A stretch of DNA of 64,000 nucleotides from positions 22,847,996-22,911,995 of the forward strand of contig NC_087066.1 of NCBI RefSeq assembly GCF_963678635.1, in the 5' to 3' direction. Numbering within the stretch: the stretch's first letter is position 1; each line of letters opens with the position of its first letter. A program made the translations under genes and the position numbers. The DNA comes from Symsagittifera roscoffensis. Its lineage: Eukaryota > Xenacoelomorpha > Acoela > Convolutidae. The notes below the pieces were generated by a model. It searched no databases and was not told the DNA's origin. It saw only the letters and a list, made by a program, of their open reading frames with translations. Positions 1-12,800 of this stretch are shown here, piece after piece.

Positions 1-750
1 TTGTAGTCGCCAAAAAATTGAACTTTCTAAAATTCGAATGAGAAGATCTGAGCTAAATTGTAGAATATTGATTAGCATGAATTAAGAATAAGGAAATTTT
101 ATTTATTTAATGTATTATTTAATGTAATGTCAGTAGGTAGCCGAATCTTTATCTGCGTTTAACTTCTAATAAGTAAAATGTCAATTAACATGGATTTAAG
201 TCAAGGAAACTTGACTCATTATCGTGCAGTTTATTATCGTGTGTTATGAATCAATATTATCTTGCTATTCGATAATTTTGCACAACTTTTTAAAAACTCA
301 ATCACTTTGGTAGTCATTTCGACGCTTCGTTGCTTAAATGACTTTTTATTTGATGCAAGCGTTATTTTTTGAACTTGTAGTACAAGGGTTGCATAACCGC
401 ACGGTAACTAAACTTTTTGCTACCAAGTAGTTTTAGCAGTTTAAATTTTTCTCTACACTCAAGTTTTATCGAATAAAATTTAAATAACAATGAAATTGTG
501 AGGATTGGCAAAAAAGCATCAATTTCTGTTCGCATAATCTGTGAAAAGTTTCATGAGATTAGAGCATCTTACAAAAACTAATTGATTTGCCGTTATCTGT
601 AATCTAAGATCGGAAGTTTTTTAAAAAATTTTTTATCCCCGAACGCTTCCTTGCTAGTAATTTATTCGTCGGAAAACGCGGAATTTTTACTCATTAGTGA
701 GTTTTTTAGGGAATATTTTTCAGTACGAAGAGTATTATATTTGATCTTAC
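1..750. other. Unassigned AT-rich intronic sequence
   Basis: No open frame or RNA-like structure was recognised. By position it is the intron following the ZP-C exon at 751-870, because the rest of the ZP-C module is not seen before the window edge. Confidence 0.5.
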
Positions 751-870
751 GCCACAACTTGACCATAGGAGTAGTCTTCGTAGAGGAAGAGAGAGACGTT
801 GAATGAACCCACCGCCTCGACCACCTCAGCCTCGAAGAACTCCAGTTCCGTCCCGAAAGCCTCACTATGC
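751..870 (-). CDS. Exon: start of ZP-C module
   Basis: The acceptor (…gtgaacag) ends at 871 and the donor gtaaga starts at 750. The exon has 120 nt, enters in phase 2 and leaves in phase 2. The entry phase matches the donor at 22778, completing an Arg codon after the Cys-Asn-Tyr of the previous exon. The translation contains VGSFNVSLFLYEDYSYGQVV, which fits the G-x-F-x-V-x-L-x-L-[FY]-x-[DE] start of a ZP-C subdomain. Upstream, an acidic stretch (ELEFFEAEVVEAV) fits the inter-subdomain linker. It is separated from the previous exon by about 21.9 kb of repeats and transposon relics. The rest of ZP-C, with its own cysteines and a possible cleavage site and anchor, would lie beyond position 1. 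Confidence 0.68.
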
Positions 871-3800
871 CTGTTCACAAAAAACCATAATACTAACAAA
901 TTGTTTCCAAACGATATCTAGTTAAAGAGTCATAGTCGAAATGATCCGTGCTCGTTGCTTCAGAATAAAGCAACATAACCCAAGCCAAGAAAAACAGCCA
1001 AAAAACTGCAAGACTGACCCAGGGTTACAACAGCGGTTCTCCATGAAGAGTTGAACAGCTTTTTAGTCATTTCCCTTGCGGATAAATCATTTTAAACAAT
1101 TGGAGTGAGGGGATTGAGATTTCCACCTCAGGAGTCCGATCACGATGTTATTACTGCGCGAAGTCAATTTTAAGTCGAAGACTCTTAAAACATATTCAGT
1201 GTCACTGCGCTATGATTTTTAAAGAGAAGATGACCCTGAAACAAAGTAACCTTTGTTCTCTTTTAAAGGCGGCGCCTTAAAATTCAGATATCTGCATTGG
1301 ATTCGCATTCATCGAAAATGGTCACAAAATCAACCGGAAAATTTGCCCGCATGAATGATGCCAATTGCAAAACCAGAAGCAAAACCAGAAGCAAATCAAT
1401 TTAGCTCAGTTCATCAACATCTTAAAACTGTCAAAAATGGTCAGCTAAAAAGACGGAAACTGTCTGGAGCAAAAACAACCAAAAACAAATACTGAACATC
1501 AGAACAAAACAAATTTGTGCGTATTTTATTCTTCCGGTTTTCAAATAACATGGCGAAAAAATGTATAGTTAAAACCAAGTTGGTTGAACGAAACTTCTAC
1601 TAACTCAACTAGTTTTTCCGACCACAGAACGTCTGGAAAATTTAAAGAAACATGGCCAACAAGCAGTTGGAAAAAAGTCAATGAACCCAAGAAAACAGAA
1701 ACTTCAGCTTTTGAATTTCAAAGAAAATACTATATGCCCTTAAGGCTTTGTGAATTTCAAGAACGATTTATGATTGGCAATTTTTAAAATAAATTAACCC
1801 AATTTGAATAAAAAACGGGTTCAATAGCTAAATCCTTTATAATACGTTGTGAGTTTAGGTCCGGGGTGGCCTTCTCATCTGGATAAGGGTACACCGTCTG
1901 TACGTTACGCCATCTATTTTCGGTCATAGAGGTTCGCACAACTTCTTAGTCTTATACCAATCCTTATCTTATAACCTCTCCAATTTTTCCTAGCCTCTTT
2001 AAATCTAGACATGTAATGGTTTATCGCGGAAATAGAGGAGATAAGAAAGTAACTGATTTCAATCTTTTTTATTAATTCTTTGACTGAAACTAAGAATAGC
2101 TTCAGATATACAATTTATCGTATATTTTAGTAATGGATCATAACTGGTTAGTTTTAAATATTTTACAGTGAGGAATGGCGAAGTATAAAATAAATACTTG
2201 TTTTAAAAAGGTTCCAACCGTCCGGGGCTTAGGAAGCTTTTAATTCAAAGTGTTTTCATGTGAGGAACCAACCTAGTGTCTTCTAAAATCTTTGTAGAGA
2301 GTGTAGATTGAATGTGCCTGCAAACTACATGTGATGGTGTTGGAGGATTGTTGTGACTCCAGAAAGATTGTTTTGAAGTGCAGATTTGTGTCTTGTAGTG
2401 TGTCGATTCGTTAGTCAGAGCAAGACTACGTGCATTTGCACTTTTCGTTCGAAATCGATCGAGTGGCGAGATAAAATGCTGACTTCTCTGAGTAAAGCGC
2501 CAAGCGACAAGGTTACATATGTTTGAGTTTTGACATCGATTTGGCCATTGGTCGGTTTCTATGGATACTTTTTATGCGATGTCGGCTCCACAATTTTTAT
2601 ACAGTGAGGGTTGTGACTCCGGCTAGCAATACCAATAAGTTTGCCATTCCATAGTTGGAATGTCAACAAATGTTCACCTCGCCTCTGCTGCTCGTGCTTT
2701 ATGCTCTGAGAAATTTTTTACAAATTTTTCTCTTAATTTTAGTAATTTTTTTTTAGTTGTCTTCGCTGAAGCTTTTTAATTAGTTTGGTTGTTTTAACGA
2801 GTTTTTCACCATTCCTAAGAACAATTAAGTGCGTTTATTGTAAGCGTTGTATAAAGCGAGGGTTGAGGACGGCTATAAAGCATGCTCAGGATGTCCTTTA
2901 CTGTTTGGTTAGGCCGGTTGGAGTATACTTGTGAGTGTTTCTTCGAGTATAGTAATTTTTGTTCGTAACAGTTTTTTTTGTCTCAAGTGTTTTGCCAGTT
3001 GTTTTTTGTGGTAGTGTCCTTTCCTTAAAAACAGTTTGTCTAGGATTAGTGTTGACTTGGGGTTTTTTAAGGTTTTATGTGGTCTTAATGACCAATTGAT
3101 TATGTTTTACAAGAATGTTTCATTCAGTTTGATGTGGTTTCAATATAGTGGAATTTTCCTGAACATGTTGATATTGTGGTGTTGTTAGTAAACTGCGTTG
3201 GTTATTCAAGCCGAAATTTTTATTTCAACCGGTTTAAAAGAAAGTTTGCAACGTGTGAAAGCTGTTTAAAATATTAACAAAAATTTCCTTTTAATTGTCC
3301 CCAACAGCGTCTGAAAATATGAAAGAAAAAAAAAACAACTCCAATTTTAAATAAACTTTATAAATTATTTCATAAAGTGCTAACCCATTTCAACCCACTA
3401 CTAAGTGCTTAATAAAAAACTTAAATCAGCACAAAACTAGTATTTCAAATGCAGTAAACCGTCACACAAGTCAATAAATCAAAAAACGAATCATAAATTA
3501 AAGATAAAAGTAAAGTGCAAAAATTTTGTTAACTCGCGTAAAAATGGGCGAGTTGGAGAGATTAACAAAATTTTTGCACTTCACTTTTATCTTTAATTTA
3601 TGATTCGTTTTTTGATTTATTGCCTTGTGTGACGGTTTACTGCATTTGAAATACTAATTTCGTGCTGAGTTAGATTTTTTATTAAGCACTTAGTAGTGGG
3701 TTGAAATGGGTTAGCATTTTATGAAATAATTTTTAAAGTTTATTTAAAATTGGAGTTGTTTTTTTCTTTCATATTTTCAGAAGCTATTGGGGACAATTAA

Positions 3801-6800
3801 AAGGAAATTAGAAATCTACAACACTATGTAGATGCAAGAAGTTTTTGAATTTGTTATTTTTTTTAGTAATCGCACATTAACGTGGAGCCTGGTTCGGGGG
3901 GCATTCTATTGGGAAAAAAATTATAGATGGTTGGTGATTGTATTAAAAGCTTTGATATCAAGCTAATTACTTTTCTGGTGCGTATTAGTCGCCATCGACG
4001 CTCAAGTGTTTTGATGGTTTTGAGTTGTTCTGGGGAAACATTGAAATCGTGGTTAGTGTTTTGGATCAAATTATAAAAATTATGATTGAATTTCGTGACA
4101 TAAAAAGTTTCTAAGCGTAGAATTGCGACAAGTTGGATGTATTCAGGTGGGATGATCACGGGCAGGTTTCGTCTATAATAAAAGTATTAGTGGGGGAAAA
4201 ATTTGTACATTTGTCGCACGGGAACTTAATTTCGAAGAGCGCCGTACAGTTTTGTCCCTTTGATGCAATAAGTGAAATTCAAAAAAAAGGTGATATGTAG
4301 TTTGAGTTTTTAAACATGCAGTGGTGATGGGGGTTACGTGAAGGTGAGCTTCAAACAAATTGAATTTGAATAAACTGATAATAAGTATGAGTGTGGGTTA
4401 GTTTTGTTTTTAACTTCAATTTGTGTGAGCAATTATAACCTTTTCTTTGAGGATGAAGAAATTAAAACGTAGTTGAAAATGATCAAAGCGTCTGAGATAT
4501 GATTTGTATGCTTTGCTGTTATTAGGTGCATGATGGAAGATGCGGTATGGTGAATCTTCCATATACCAATGGACATTATCGTCGTAGTATTAATGCATGG
4601 TAGCGACTTAGTATCCGTGACAGGTCAATGTTAGTGAAATATTCTCCTGGAGTTACACTAATACGCTGGTAAAAAAAGCTGTTGTATAAAGTTTGTCAAC
4701 ATCAGATTTGCTAAGTGGTGTGCTAAGTGGACTAGTGAAAGTATAAAAGCAAAACCGAAGAAGTGCAGGGAAGGTGTGAAAAAACCCTAAAGTGTCATGA
4801 ACATAAACATATCGTCGGCCGTGGGATTCTTCATAGGGAAAGTTCGTCGTTATCAATTTTTCTGACTGGTATGCTAAGTGGAGTAGTGAAATTTTAAAAG
4901 CAAAATCAAAGGAGTGAAGAGAAGGTGTCCAAAAACCTAGGGTGTCATCAACATGAGCATTATGTCGGCTTTGGATTTTTTCTTCTCAAAACAGCATTAC
5001 GGAAAAAATGGGATGGTTACTAGCATATGTTGATGCGTGTTACTGTGTCAGTGATGATGGTTTTGATGGAGTCGGGATGTGGGAGAACGGTTTACTAGGT
5101 ATATGGGATGGTTATTTGGTTGTTTTGCTTAATTAGTACGCGTTCTGCTAGAATTGATGTGTTACGAGTGAATGGGGGTTCTGAGGGTGAAGCGGTTGGG
5201 TGTTTTAAATTTTGTATCAGCTAATGTTGCTGGATAACTTATCTAAATCGTGATCAAACTGATCGCCGGTTATTGGGTTAGGCTTGTCGTCAGTAGCGCT
5301 AGAAAAAAAACGGTTAGCGTCTGTGCAGGATGAACCTGAGTTAGATGAAAGGGTAAGTACGGAGAAAATTTAGTAGTGGGGCTTGCTTCGGAATCTAAAA
5401 TTTCGCCAGGATTGTTGATGATGTTACGGGTGTTAAATACAACTTGCGCAGGGTCGTCAAAGTGCATGTGGAAGGATTTCGATGATAGAAGGAAAAATTT
5501 GAGTACAATACCAGTAGAGGAGATGAGAGGAAAAACTTACACACAAATTATATTGTGGTTCATCGTATGTTTTTTAACTGTTTAATATCTTTATAATTTT
5601 GTGATTAAGTAAGGTTTTGTTATTTGAAGTTGAAAAAAATCCAAAAATTTATGGAATCATAATCGGGCTACACTTGCTTGTCTGATGACTTGCTTATGTA
5701 TTGCACATGGATTATATACTTGTTAAAAAAAAATTATACAAAAATTAAATGTTGCTATAAAATTATTGTTTATTATGGTTCTTCATGAAGAGTTGAACAG
5801 CTTTTTAGTCATTTCTCTTGCGGATAAATCATTTTAAAAAATTGGTGAGGGGATTGAGATTTCCACCTCAGGAGTCCGATTCACGATGTTATTACTGCGC
5901 GAAGTCAATTTTAAGTCGAAAACTCTTAAAACATATTCAGTGTCACTGCGCTATGATTTTTAAAGAGAAGATGACCCTGACACAAAGTAACCTTTGTTCT
6001 CTTTTAAAGACGGCGCCGTAAAATTCAAATATCTGCATTGGATTCGCATTCATCGAAAATGGTCACAAAATCAACCGGAAAATTTGCCCGCATGAATGAT
6101 GCCAATTGCAAAACCAGAAGCAAAACCAGAAGCAAATCTATTTAGCTCAGTTCATCAACATCTTAAAACTGTCAAAATGGTCAGCTAAAAAGACGGAAAC
6201 TGTCTGGAGCAAAAACAACCAAAAACAAATACTGAACATCAGAACAAAACAAATTTGTGCGTATTTTATTCTTCCAGTTTTCAAATAACATGGCGAAAAA
6301 ATGTATAGTTAAAACCAACTTGGTTGAACGAAACTTCTCCTAACTCAACTAGTCTTTCCGACCACAGAACGTCTGGAAAATTTAAAGAAACATGGCCAAC
6401 AAGCAGTTGGAAAAAAAGTCAATGAACCCAAGAAAACAGAAACTTCAGCTTTTGAATTTCAAAGAAAATACTATATGCCCTTAAGGCTTTGTGAATTTCA
6501 AGAACGATTTATGATTGGCAATTTTTAAAATAAATTAACCCAATTTGAATAAAAAACGGGTTCAATAGCTAAATCCTTTATAATACGTTGTGAGTTTAGG
6601 TCTGGGGTGGCCTTCTCATCTGGATAAGGGTACACCGTCTGTACGTTACGCTATCTATTTTCGGTCATAGAGGTTCGCACAACTTCTTAGTCTTATACCA
6701 ATCCTTATCTTATAACCTCTCTCATTTTTCCTAGCCTCTTTAAATCTAGGCATGTAATGGTTTATCGCGGAAATAGAGGAGATAAGAAAGTAACTGATTT

Positions 6801-9800
6801 CAATCTTTTTTATTAGTTCTTTGACTGAAACTAAGAATAGCTTCAGATATACAATTTATCGTATATTTTAGTAATGGATCATAACTGGTTAGTTTTAAAA
6901 ATTTTACAATGAGGAATGGCGAAGTATAAAATAAATACTTGTTTTAAAAAGGTTCAAACCGTCCGGGGCTTAGGAAGCTTTTAATTCAAAGTTTTTCATG
7001 TGAGGGATCAACCTAGTGTCTTCTAAAATCTTTGTAGAGAGTGTAGATTGAATGTGCCTGCAAACTACATGTGATGGTGTTGGAGGATTGTTGTGAGTCC
7101 ATAAAGATTGTTTTGAAGTGCAGATTTGTGTCTTGTAGTGTGTCGATTCGTTAGTCAGAGCAAGACTACGTGCATTTGCACTTTTCGTTCGAAATCGATC
7201 GAGTGGCGAGATAAAATGCTGACTTCTCTTGGTAAAGCGCCAAGCGACAAGGTTACATATGTTTGAGTTTTGACATCGATTTGGCCATTGGTCGGTTTCT
7301 ATGGATACTTTTTATGCGATGTCGGCTCCACAATTTTTATACAGTGAGGGTTGTGACTCCGGCTAGCAAAACCAATAAGTTTGCCATTCCATAATTGGAA
7401 TGTCAACAAATGTTCACCTCGCTTCTGCTGCTCGTGCTTTATGCTCTGAGAAATTTTTTACAGATTTTTCTCTTAATTTTAGTAATTTTCTTTTTAGTTG
7501 ACTTCGCTAAAAAGAAAATTTAGTTGTCTTCGCAGAAGTTGTAAGCAATGGTAAGCAAGTGTTTTATGTAACTTTGTGTCATCTTTTGAACCTCGTGTGA
7601 ATTAAAAATATTTTACAGTGAGGAATGGCGAAGTATAAAATAAATACTTGTTTTGAAAAGGTTCCAACCGTCCGGGGCTTAGGAAGTTTTTAATTCAAAG
7701 TTTTTCATGTGAGGGATCAACCTAGTGTCTTCTAAAATCTTTGTAGAGAGTGTAGGTTGAATGTGCCTGCAAACTACATGTGATGGTGTTGGAGGATTGT
7801 TGTGACTCCAGAAAGATTGTTTTGAAGTGCAGATTTGTGTCTTGTAGTGTGTCGATTCGTTAGTCAGAGCAAGACTACGTGCATTTGCACTTTTCGTTCG
7901 AAATCGATCGAGTGACGAGATAAAATGCTGACTTCTCTGAGTAAAGCGCCAAGCGACAAGGTTACATATGTTTGAGTTTTGACATCGATTTGGCCATTGG
8001 TCGGTTTCTATGGATACTTTTTATGCGATGTCGGCTCCACAATTTTTATACAGTGAGGGTTGTGACTCCGGCTAGCAATACCAATAAGTTTGCCATTCCA
8101 TAGTTGGAATGTCAACAAATGTTCACCTCGCCTCTGCTGCTCGTGCTTTTTGCTCTGAGCAATTTTTTACAAATTTTTCTCTTAATTTTAGTAATTTTCT
8201 TTTTAGTTGTCTTCGCTGAAGCTTTTTAGTTAGTTTGGTTGTTTTAACGAGTTTTTCACCATTCTTAAGAACAATTAAGTGCGTTTATTGTAAGCGTTGT
8301 ATAAAGCGAGGGTTGAGGACGGCTATAAAGCATGCCCAGGATGTCCTTTACTGTTTGGTTAGGCCGGTTGGAGTATACTTGTGAGTGTTTCTTCGAGTAT
8401 AGTAATTTTTGTTCGTAACAGTTTTTTTTTGTCTCACGTGTTTTGCCAGTTGTTTTTTGTGGTAGTGTCCTTTCCTTAAAAACAGTTTGTCTAGGATTAG
8501 TGTTGACTTGGGGTTTTTTAAGGTTTTATGTGGTCTTAATTACTAATTGACTATGTTTTAAAAGAATGTTTCATTCAATTTGATGTGGTGTCAATATAGT
8601 GGAATTTTCCTGAACATGTTGATATTGTGGTGTTGTTAGTAAACTGCGTTGGTTATTCAAGCCGAAATTTTTTTTTCAACCGGTTTAAAAGAAAGTTTGC
8701 AACGTGTGAAAGCTGTTTAAAATTTTTATATGTTAGTTTGTGAAGTTTGGAATTATTTTCATTGCGCAATTCTTAATCAGAAGTTGTCAAGAGTTTTAGG
8801 CAGTTTGCGTAAAAATGGTCGAGTTGGAGAGATTAACAAAATTTTTGCACTTTACTTTTATCTTTATTTTATGATTCGTTTTTTGATTTATTGACTTGTG
8901 TGACGGCTTACTGCATTTGGTATACTAGTTTCGTGCTGAGTTAAATTTTTTATTAAGCACTTAGAAGTGGGTTGAAATGGGTTAGCACTTTATGAAATAA
9001 TTTATAAAGTTTATTTAAAATTGGAGTTGTTTTTTTTTTCATATTTTCAGAAGCTATTGGGGACAATTAAAAGGATATTAGAAATCTACAACACTTTGTA
9101 AATGCAACAAAATTTTTTGAATTTGTTTTTTTTTAGTAATCGCATATTTACGTGGAGCCTGGTTCGGGTGGCATTCAATTGGGAAAAAAATTATCGATGG
9201 TTGGTGATTGTATTAAAAGCTTTGATATCAAGCTAATTATTTTTCTGGTGCGTATTAGTCGCCATCGATGCTCAAGTGTTTTGATGGTTTTGAGTTGTTC
9301 TGGGGAAACATTGAAATCGTGGTTAGTGTTTTGGATCAAAGTAAATTATGATTGAATTTCGTGACATAAAAAGTTTCTAAGCGTAGAATTGCGACAAGTT
9401 GGATGTATTTAGGTGGGATGATCACGGGCAGGTTTCGTCTAGATTAAAAGTATTAGTGGGGGAAAAATTTGTACATTTGTCGCACGGGAACATAATTTCG
9501 AAGAGCGCCGTACAATTTTGTCCCTTTGATGCAATAAGTGAAATTCAAAAAAATAAGGTAATATGTAGTTTGAGTTTATAAACATGCAGTGGTGATGGGG
9601 GTTACGTGAAGGTGAGCTTCAAACAAAATGAATTTGAAAAAACTGATAATAAGTATGAGTGTGGGTTAGTTTTGTTTTTAACTTCAATTTAGTTTTGTTT
9701 TTATCTTTTTCTTTGAGGATGAAGAAATTAAAAAGTAGTTGAAAATTATCAAAGCGTCTGAGATATGATTTGTATGCTTTGCTGTTATTAGGTGCATGAT

Positions 9801-12800
9801 GGAAGATGCGGTATGGTGAATCTTCCATATACCAATGGACATTATCGTCGTAGTATGAATGCATGGTAGCGACTTAGTATCCGTGACAGGTCAATGTTAG
9901 TGAAATATTCTCCTGGAGTTACACTAATACGCTGGTAAAAAAAGCTGTTGTATAAAGTTTGTCAACATCAGATTTGCTAAGTGGTGTGCTAAGTGGACTA
10001 GTGAAAGTATAAAAGCAAAACCGAAGAAGTGCAGGGAAGGTGTGAAAAAACCCTAAGGTGTCATGAACATAAACATATCGTCGGCCGTGGGATTCTTCAT
10101 AGGGAAAGTTCGTCGTTATCAGTTTTTCTGACTGGTATGCTAAGTGGAGTAGTGAAATTTTAAAAGCAAAATCAAAGGAGTGAAGAGAAGGTGTCCAAAA
10201 ACCTAGGGTGTCATCAACATGAGCATTATGTCGGCTTTGGATTTTTTCTTCTCAAAACAGCTTTACGGAAAAAATGGGATGGTTACTAGCATATCTTGAT
10301 GCGTGTTACTGTGTCAGTGATGATGGTTTTGATGGAGTCGGGATGTGGGAGAACGGTTTACTAGGTATATGGGATGGTTATTTGGTTGTTTTGTTTAATT
10401 AGTACGCGTTCTGCTAGGATTGATGTGTTACGAGTGAATAGGGGTTCTGAGGGTGAAGCGGTTGGGTGTTTTAAATTTTGTATCAGCTGATGTTGCTGGA
10501 AAACTTATCTAAATCGTGATCAAACTGATCGCCGGTTATTGGGTTAGGCTTGTCGTCAGTAGAGCTAGAAAAAAAAACGGTTAGCGTCTGTGCAGGATGA
10601 ACTTGAGTTAGATGAAAGGGTAAGTACGGAGAAAATTTAGTAGTGGGGCTTGCTTCGGAATCTAAAATTTCGCCAGGAGTGTTGATGATGTTACGGGTGT
10701 TAAATACAACTTGCGCAGGGTCGTCAAAGTGCATGTGGAAGGATTTCGATGATTGAAGGAAAAACTTGAGTACAATACCAGTAGAAGAGATGAGAGGAAA
10801 AATTTACACACAAATTATATTGTGGTTCATCGTATGATTTTTAACTGTTTAGTATCTTTATAATTTTGTGATTAAAAAATGTTTTGTTATTTGAAGTTGA
10901 AAAAAATCCAAAAATTTATGCGAATCATAATCGGGCTACACTTGCTTGTCTGATGACTTGCTTATGTATTGCATATGGATTATATACTTGTTAAAAAGAA
11001 AAAAAATTATACAAAAAGTGAACATTGCTTATAAAATTATTGTTAAACGTTCTAGAATGTAAAAAGGTCATCCTAGGAATTATTTGAGATCAACTTTTAT
11101 GTGTAAAAAACTGCAAGTAACGACTGGAGGGATATCTTGATATTGATTTTTTTTCTCTGTTTAGGTATATTTAATCTTTATTATCTTCAAAATATCAAGT
11201 ACCGCTAGATATCTGAGAAGCCTACTGTTTTGGCAAGTTTTCTTAAGTTTTAATCTGAAGATTGTTTTTGGATTGTATCTGATCTGGTGAGATGTTCTGG
11301 AAATTTTTGTGATCTAATGTGATGTTGTACATCAAGTTTTGAGTAAAATCAGATTGATTGTAAGTCGATGTTTGGTTTTCTGGCTATTGCGCGAATGCTT
11401 TCCGATGAAAGTTTCCTTAGTGGTTGTTTTAATGGCGGGTATGATTGAGGAAATAAGAATTACCTTCTTCGGGATTAAGTTGTACTGCGTTGTGGCTGAT
11501 TTTTGGTCCACATGGGACGGCATTTTGCCCCAAAAAAATGTGCGTCAGTGCAGAGTGTCTGCAAAACGAAATCCAAAATAGCCGCGTTTGTCTGAAAAAA
11601 ACATACAGTGGTGATGCTTTTTTTGTGCACGTATCATACCAAAGGATGTTTCCTTCATAACCTATAAATTTTGAGTGGTTTCCTAAGAGGAGATATCATG
11701 CATAGGGGGTTTTATTACTGCTAGTGCTAATGATTGTAAGTTTTGTGTTGGCTCGAGTTCACATAAGTGATGAAAAAATCCAATTTCTGAAAAAATATTT
11801 ATTGAAAAATTCAGCTAAATTTGCCATCAAGTTTCATATCTATGTGTACAACATAATGTATTCCTCCAATATATGCATGATTCATTAGTGATTTTTCTTG
11901 GAGATGTGGGGTACCACGGTTTTCTGGGAATGGTTTTCCTCCTGTTTGTCCATTGTTTTTGTGTAGTGAGAAGGGTATGTAGAACTGGCCCTCGTCGCGG
12001 TTTCTTTCTCTTGCGGCGTCAGTGATAACAGTTTTTTTTGTCTTCATGTCCTATTCGTTTTCATATTTGACTTAAGTTTCTGAATATTGTTTTTTAAATA
12101 ATGGTCTTGTATAATTAAATGTGTTATTTGTTTCTGGAATAAATTGAAAACGTGTTAGTTTATTTTGATGTCTGGAATGTTTCTTTAGAATTTTCTGTCT
12201 GACTTCTTTTGCGTGGATTTACCTGCTCAAATTTATTGATTCTAAAAAAAACTTCGGTGGAAATTTATCATTTCTTCTTGAATTTTAGCGACTTGGAATA
12301 GGGTACAAGTTTCATCGGGTAATCAAACAACGGCTGCTTGTATGCGAGTTGTGGGATCTCAGTATCTTTGATTGTTTTTTTTATGGTAAGCAAGTGTTTT
12401 ATGTAATTTTGTGTCATCTTTTGAACCTCGTGTGAATTAAATTTATCGAGTTGTGATTTCCAATGAAAAAACAAGAATTCTAGATATCCTGTAATTTTTG
12501 TGATGGCTGTGCAGTTTGTTTGATTATTCATTCCAGTCTCAGGTATCCAGTTTTGCCGTGGTCATAGACCTAATGTCCAAGGCACCATGGTAAGGATGTT
12601 TGTCGTCTGGTCGTATCTGACGTTGACTATGTTCTAGCCGTTTTTGATGATGTGAGTCTGAAAGAATGTGAATGTTTAGAACTGTTCCTTTTTTGTCTTC
12701 TTTTTTAAACTTAAACGCCGCTCTAGTTCGTACTTGGAGTTTTCAGGATTGGGATGTAGATTTCGTTCCTTATTGCTTAGATAAAATGTTCGTGATCGAG

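Larger units (their letters stand above)
1038..5775. repeat. Tandem segmental duplication, copy A
   Basis: Starts near ttctccatgaagagttgaac and matches 5776-11041 almost base for base over most of its length, including the shared motif tccggggcttaggaag. Copy A has a 528-bp palindrome where copy B has about 100 bp of other sequence, and it lacks the internal 0.6-kb duplication seen in B. Minus-strand decayed reading frames run through its second half (3863-5467). The repeat lies inside an intron of the EGF-SEA-ZP gene. No transposon identity was recognised. Confidence 0.85.
5776..11041. repeat. Tandem segmental duplication, copy B
   Basis: A second copy of 1038-5775, following it directly. 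It ends at about 11041 where similarity to copy A stops (…aaaattattgtt). It differs by scattered substitutions of a few percent, an extra internal copy of a 0.6-kb stretch (6899-7497 and 7607-8210) and absence of the palindrome's left arm. Confidence 0.85.
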
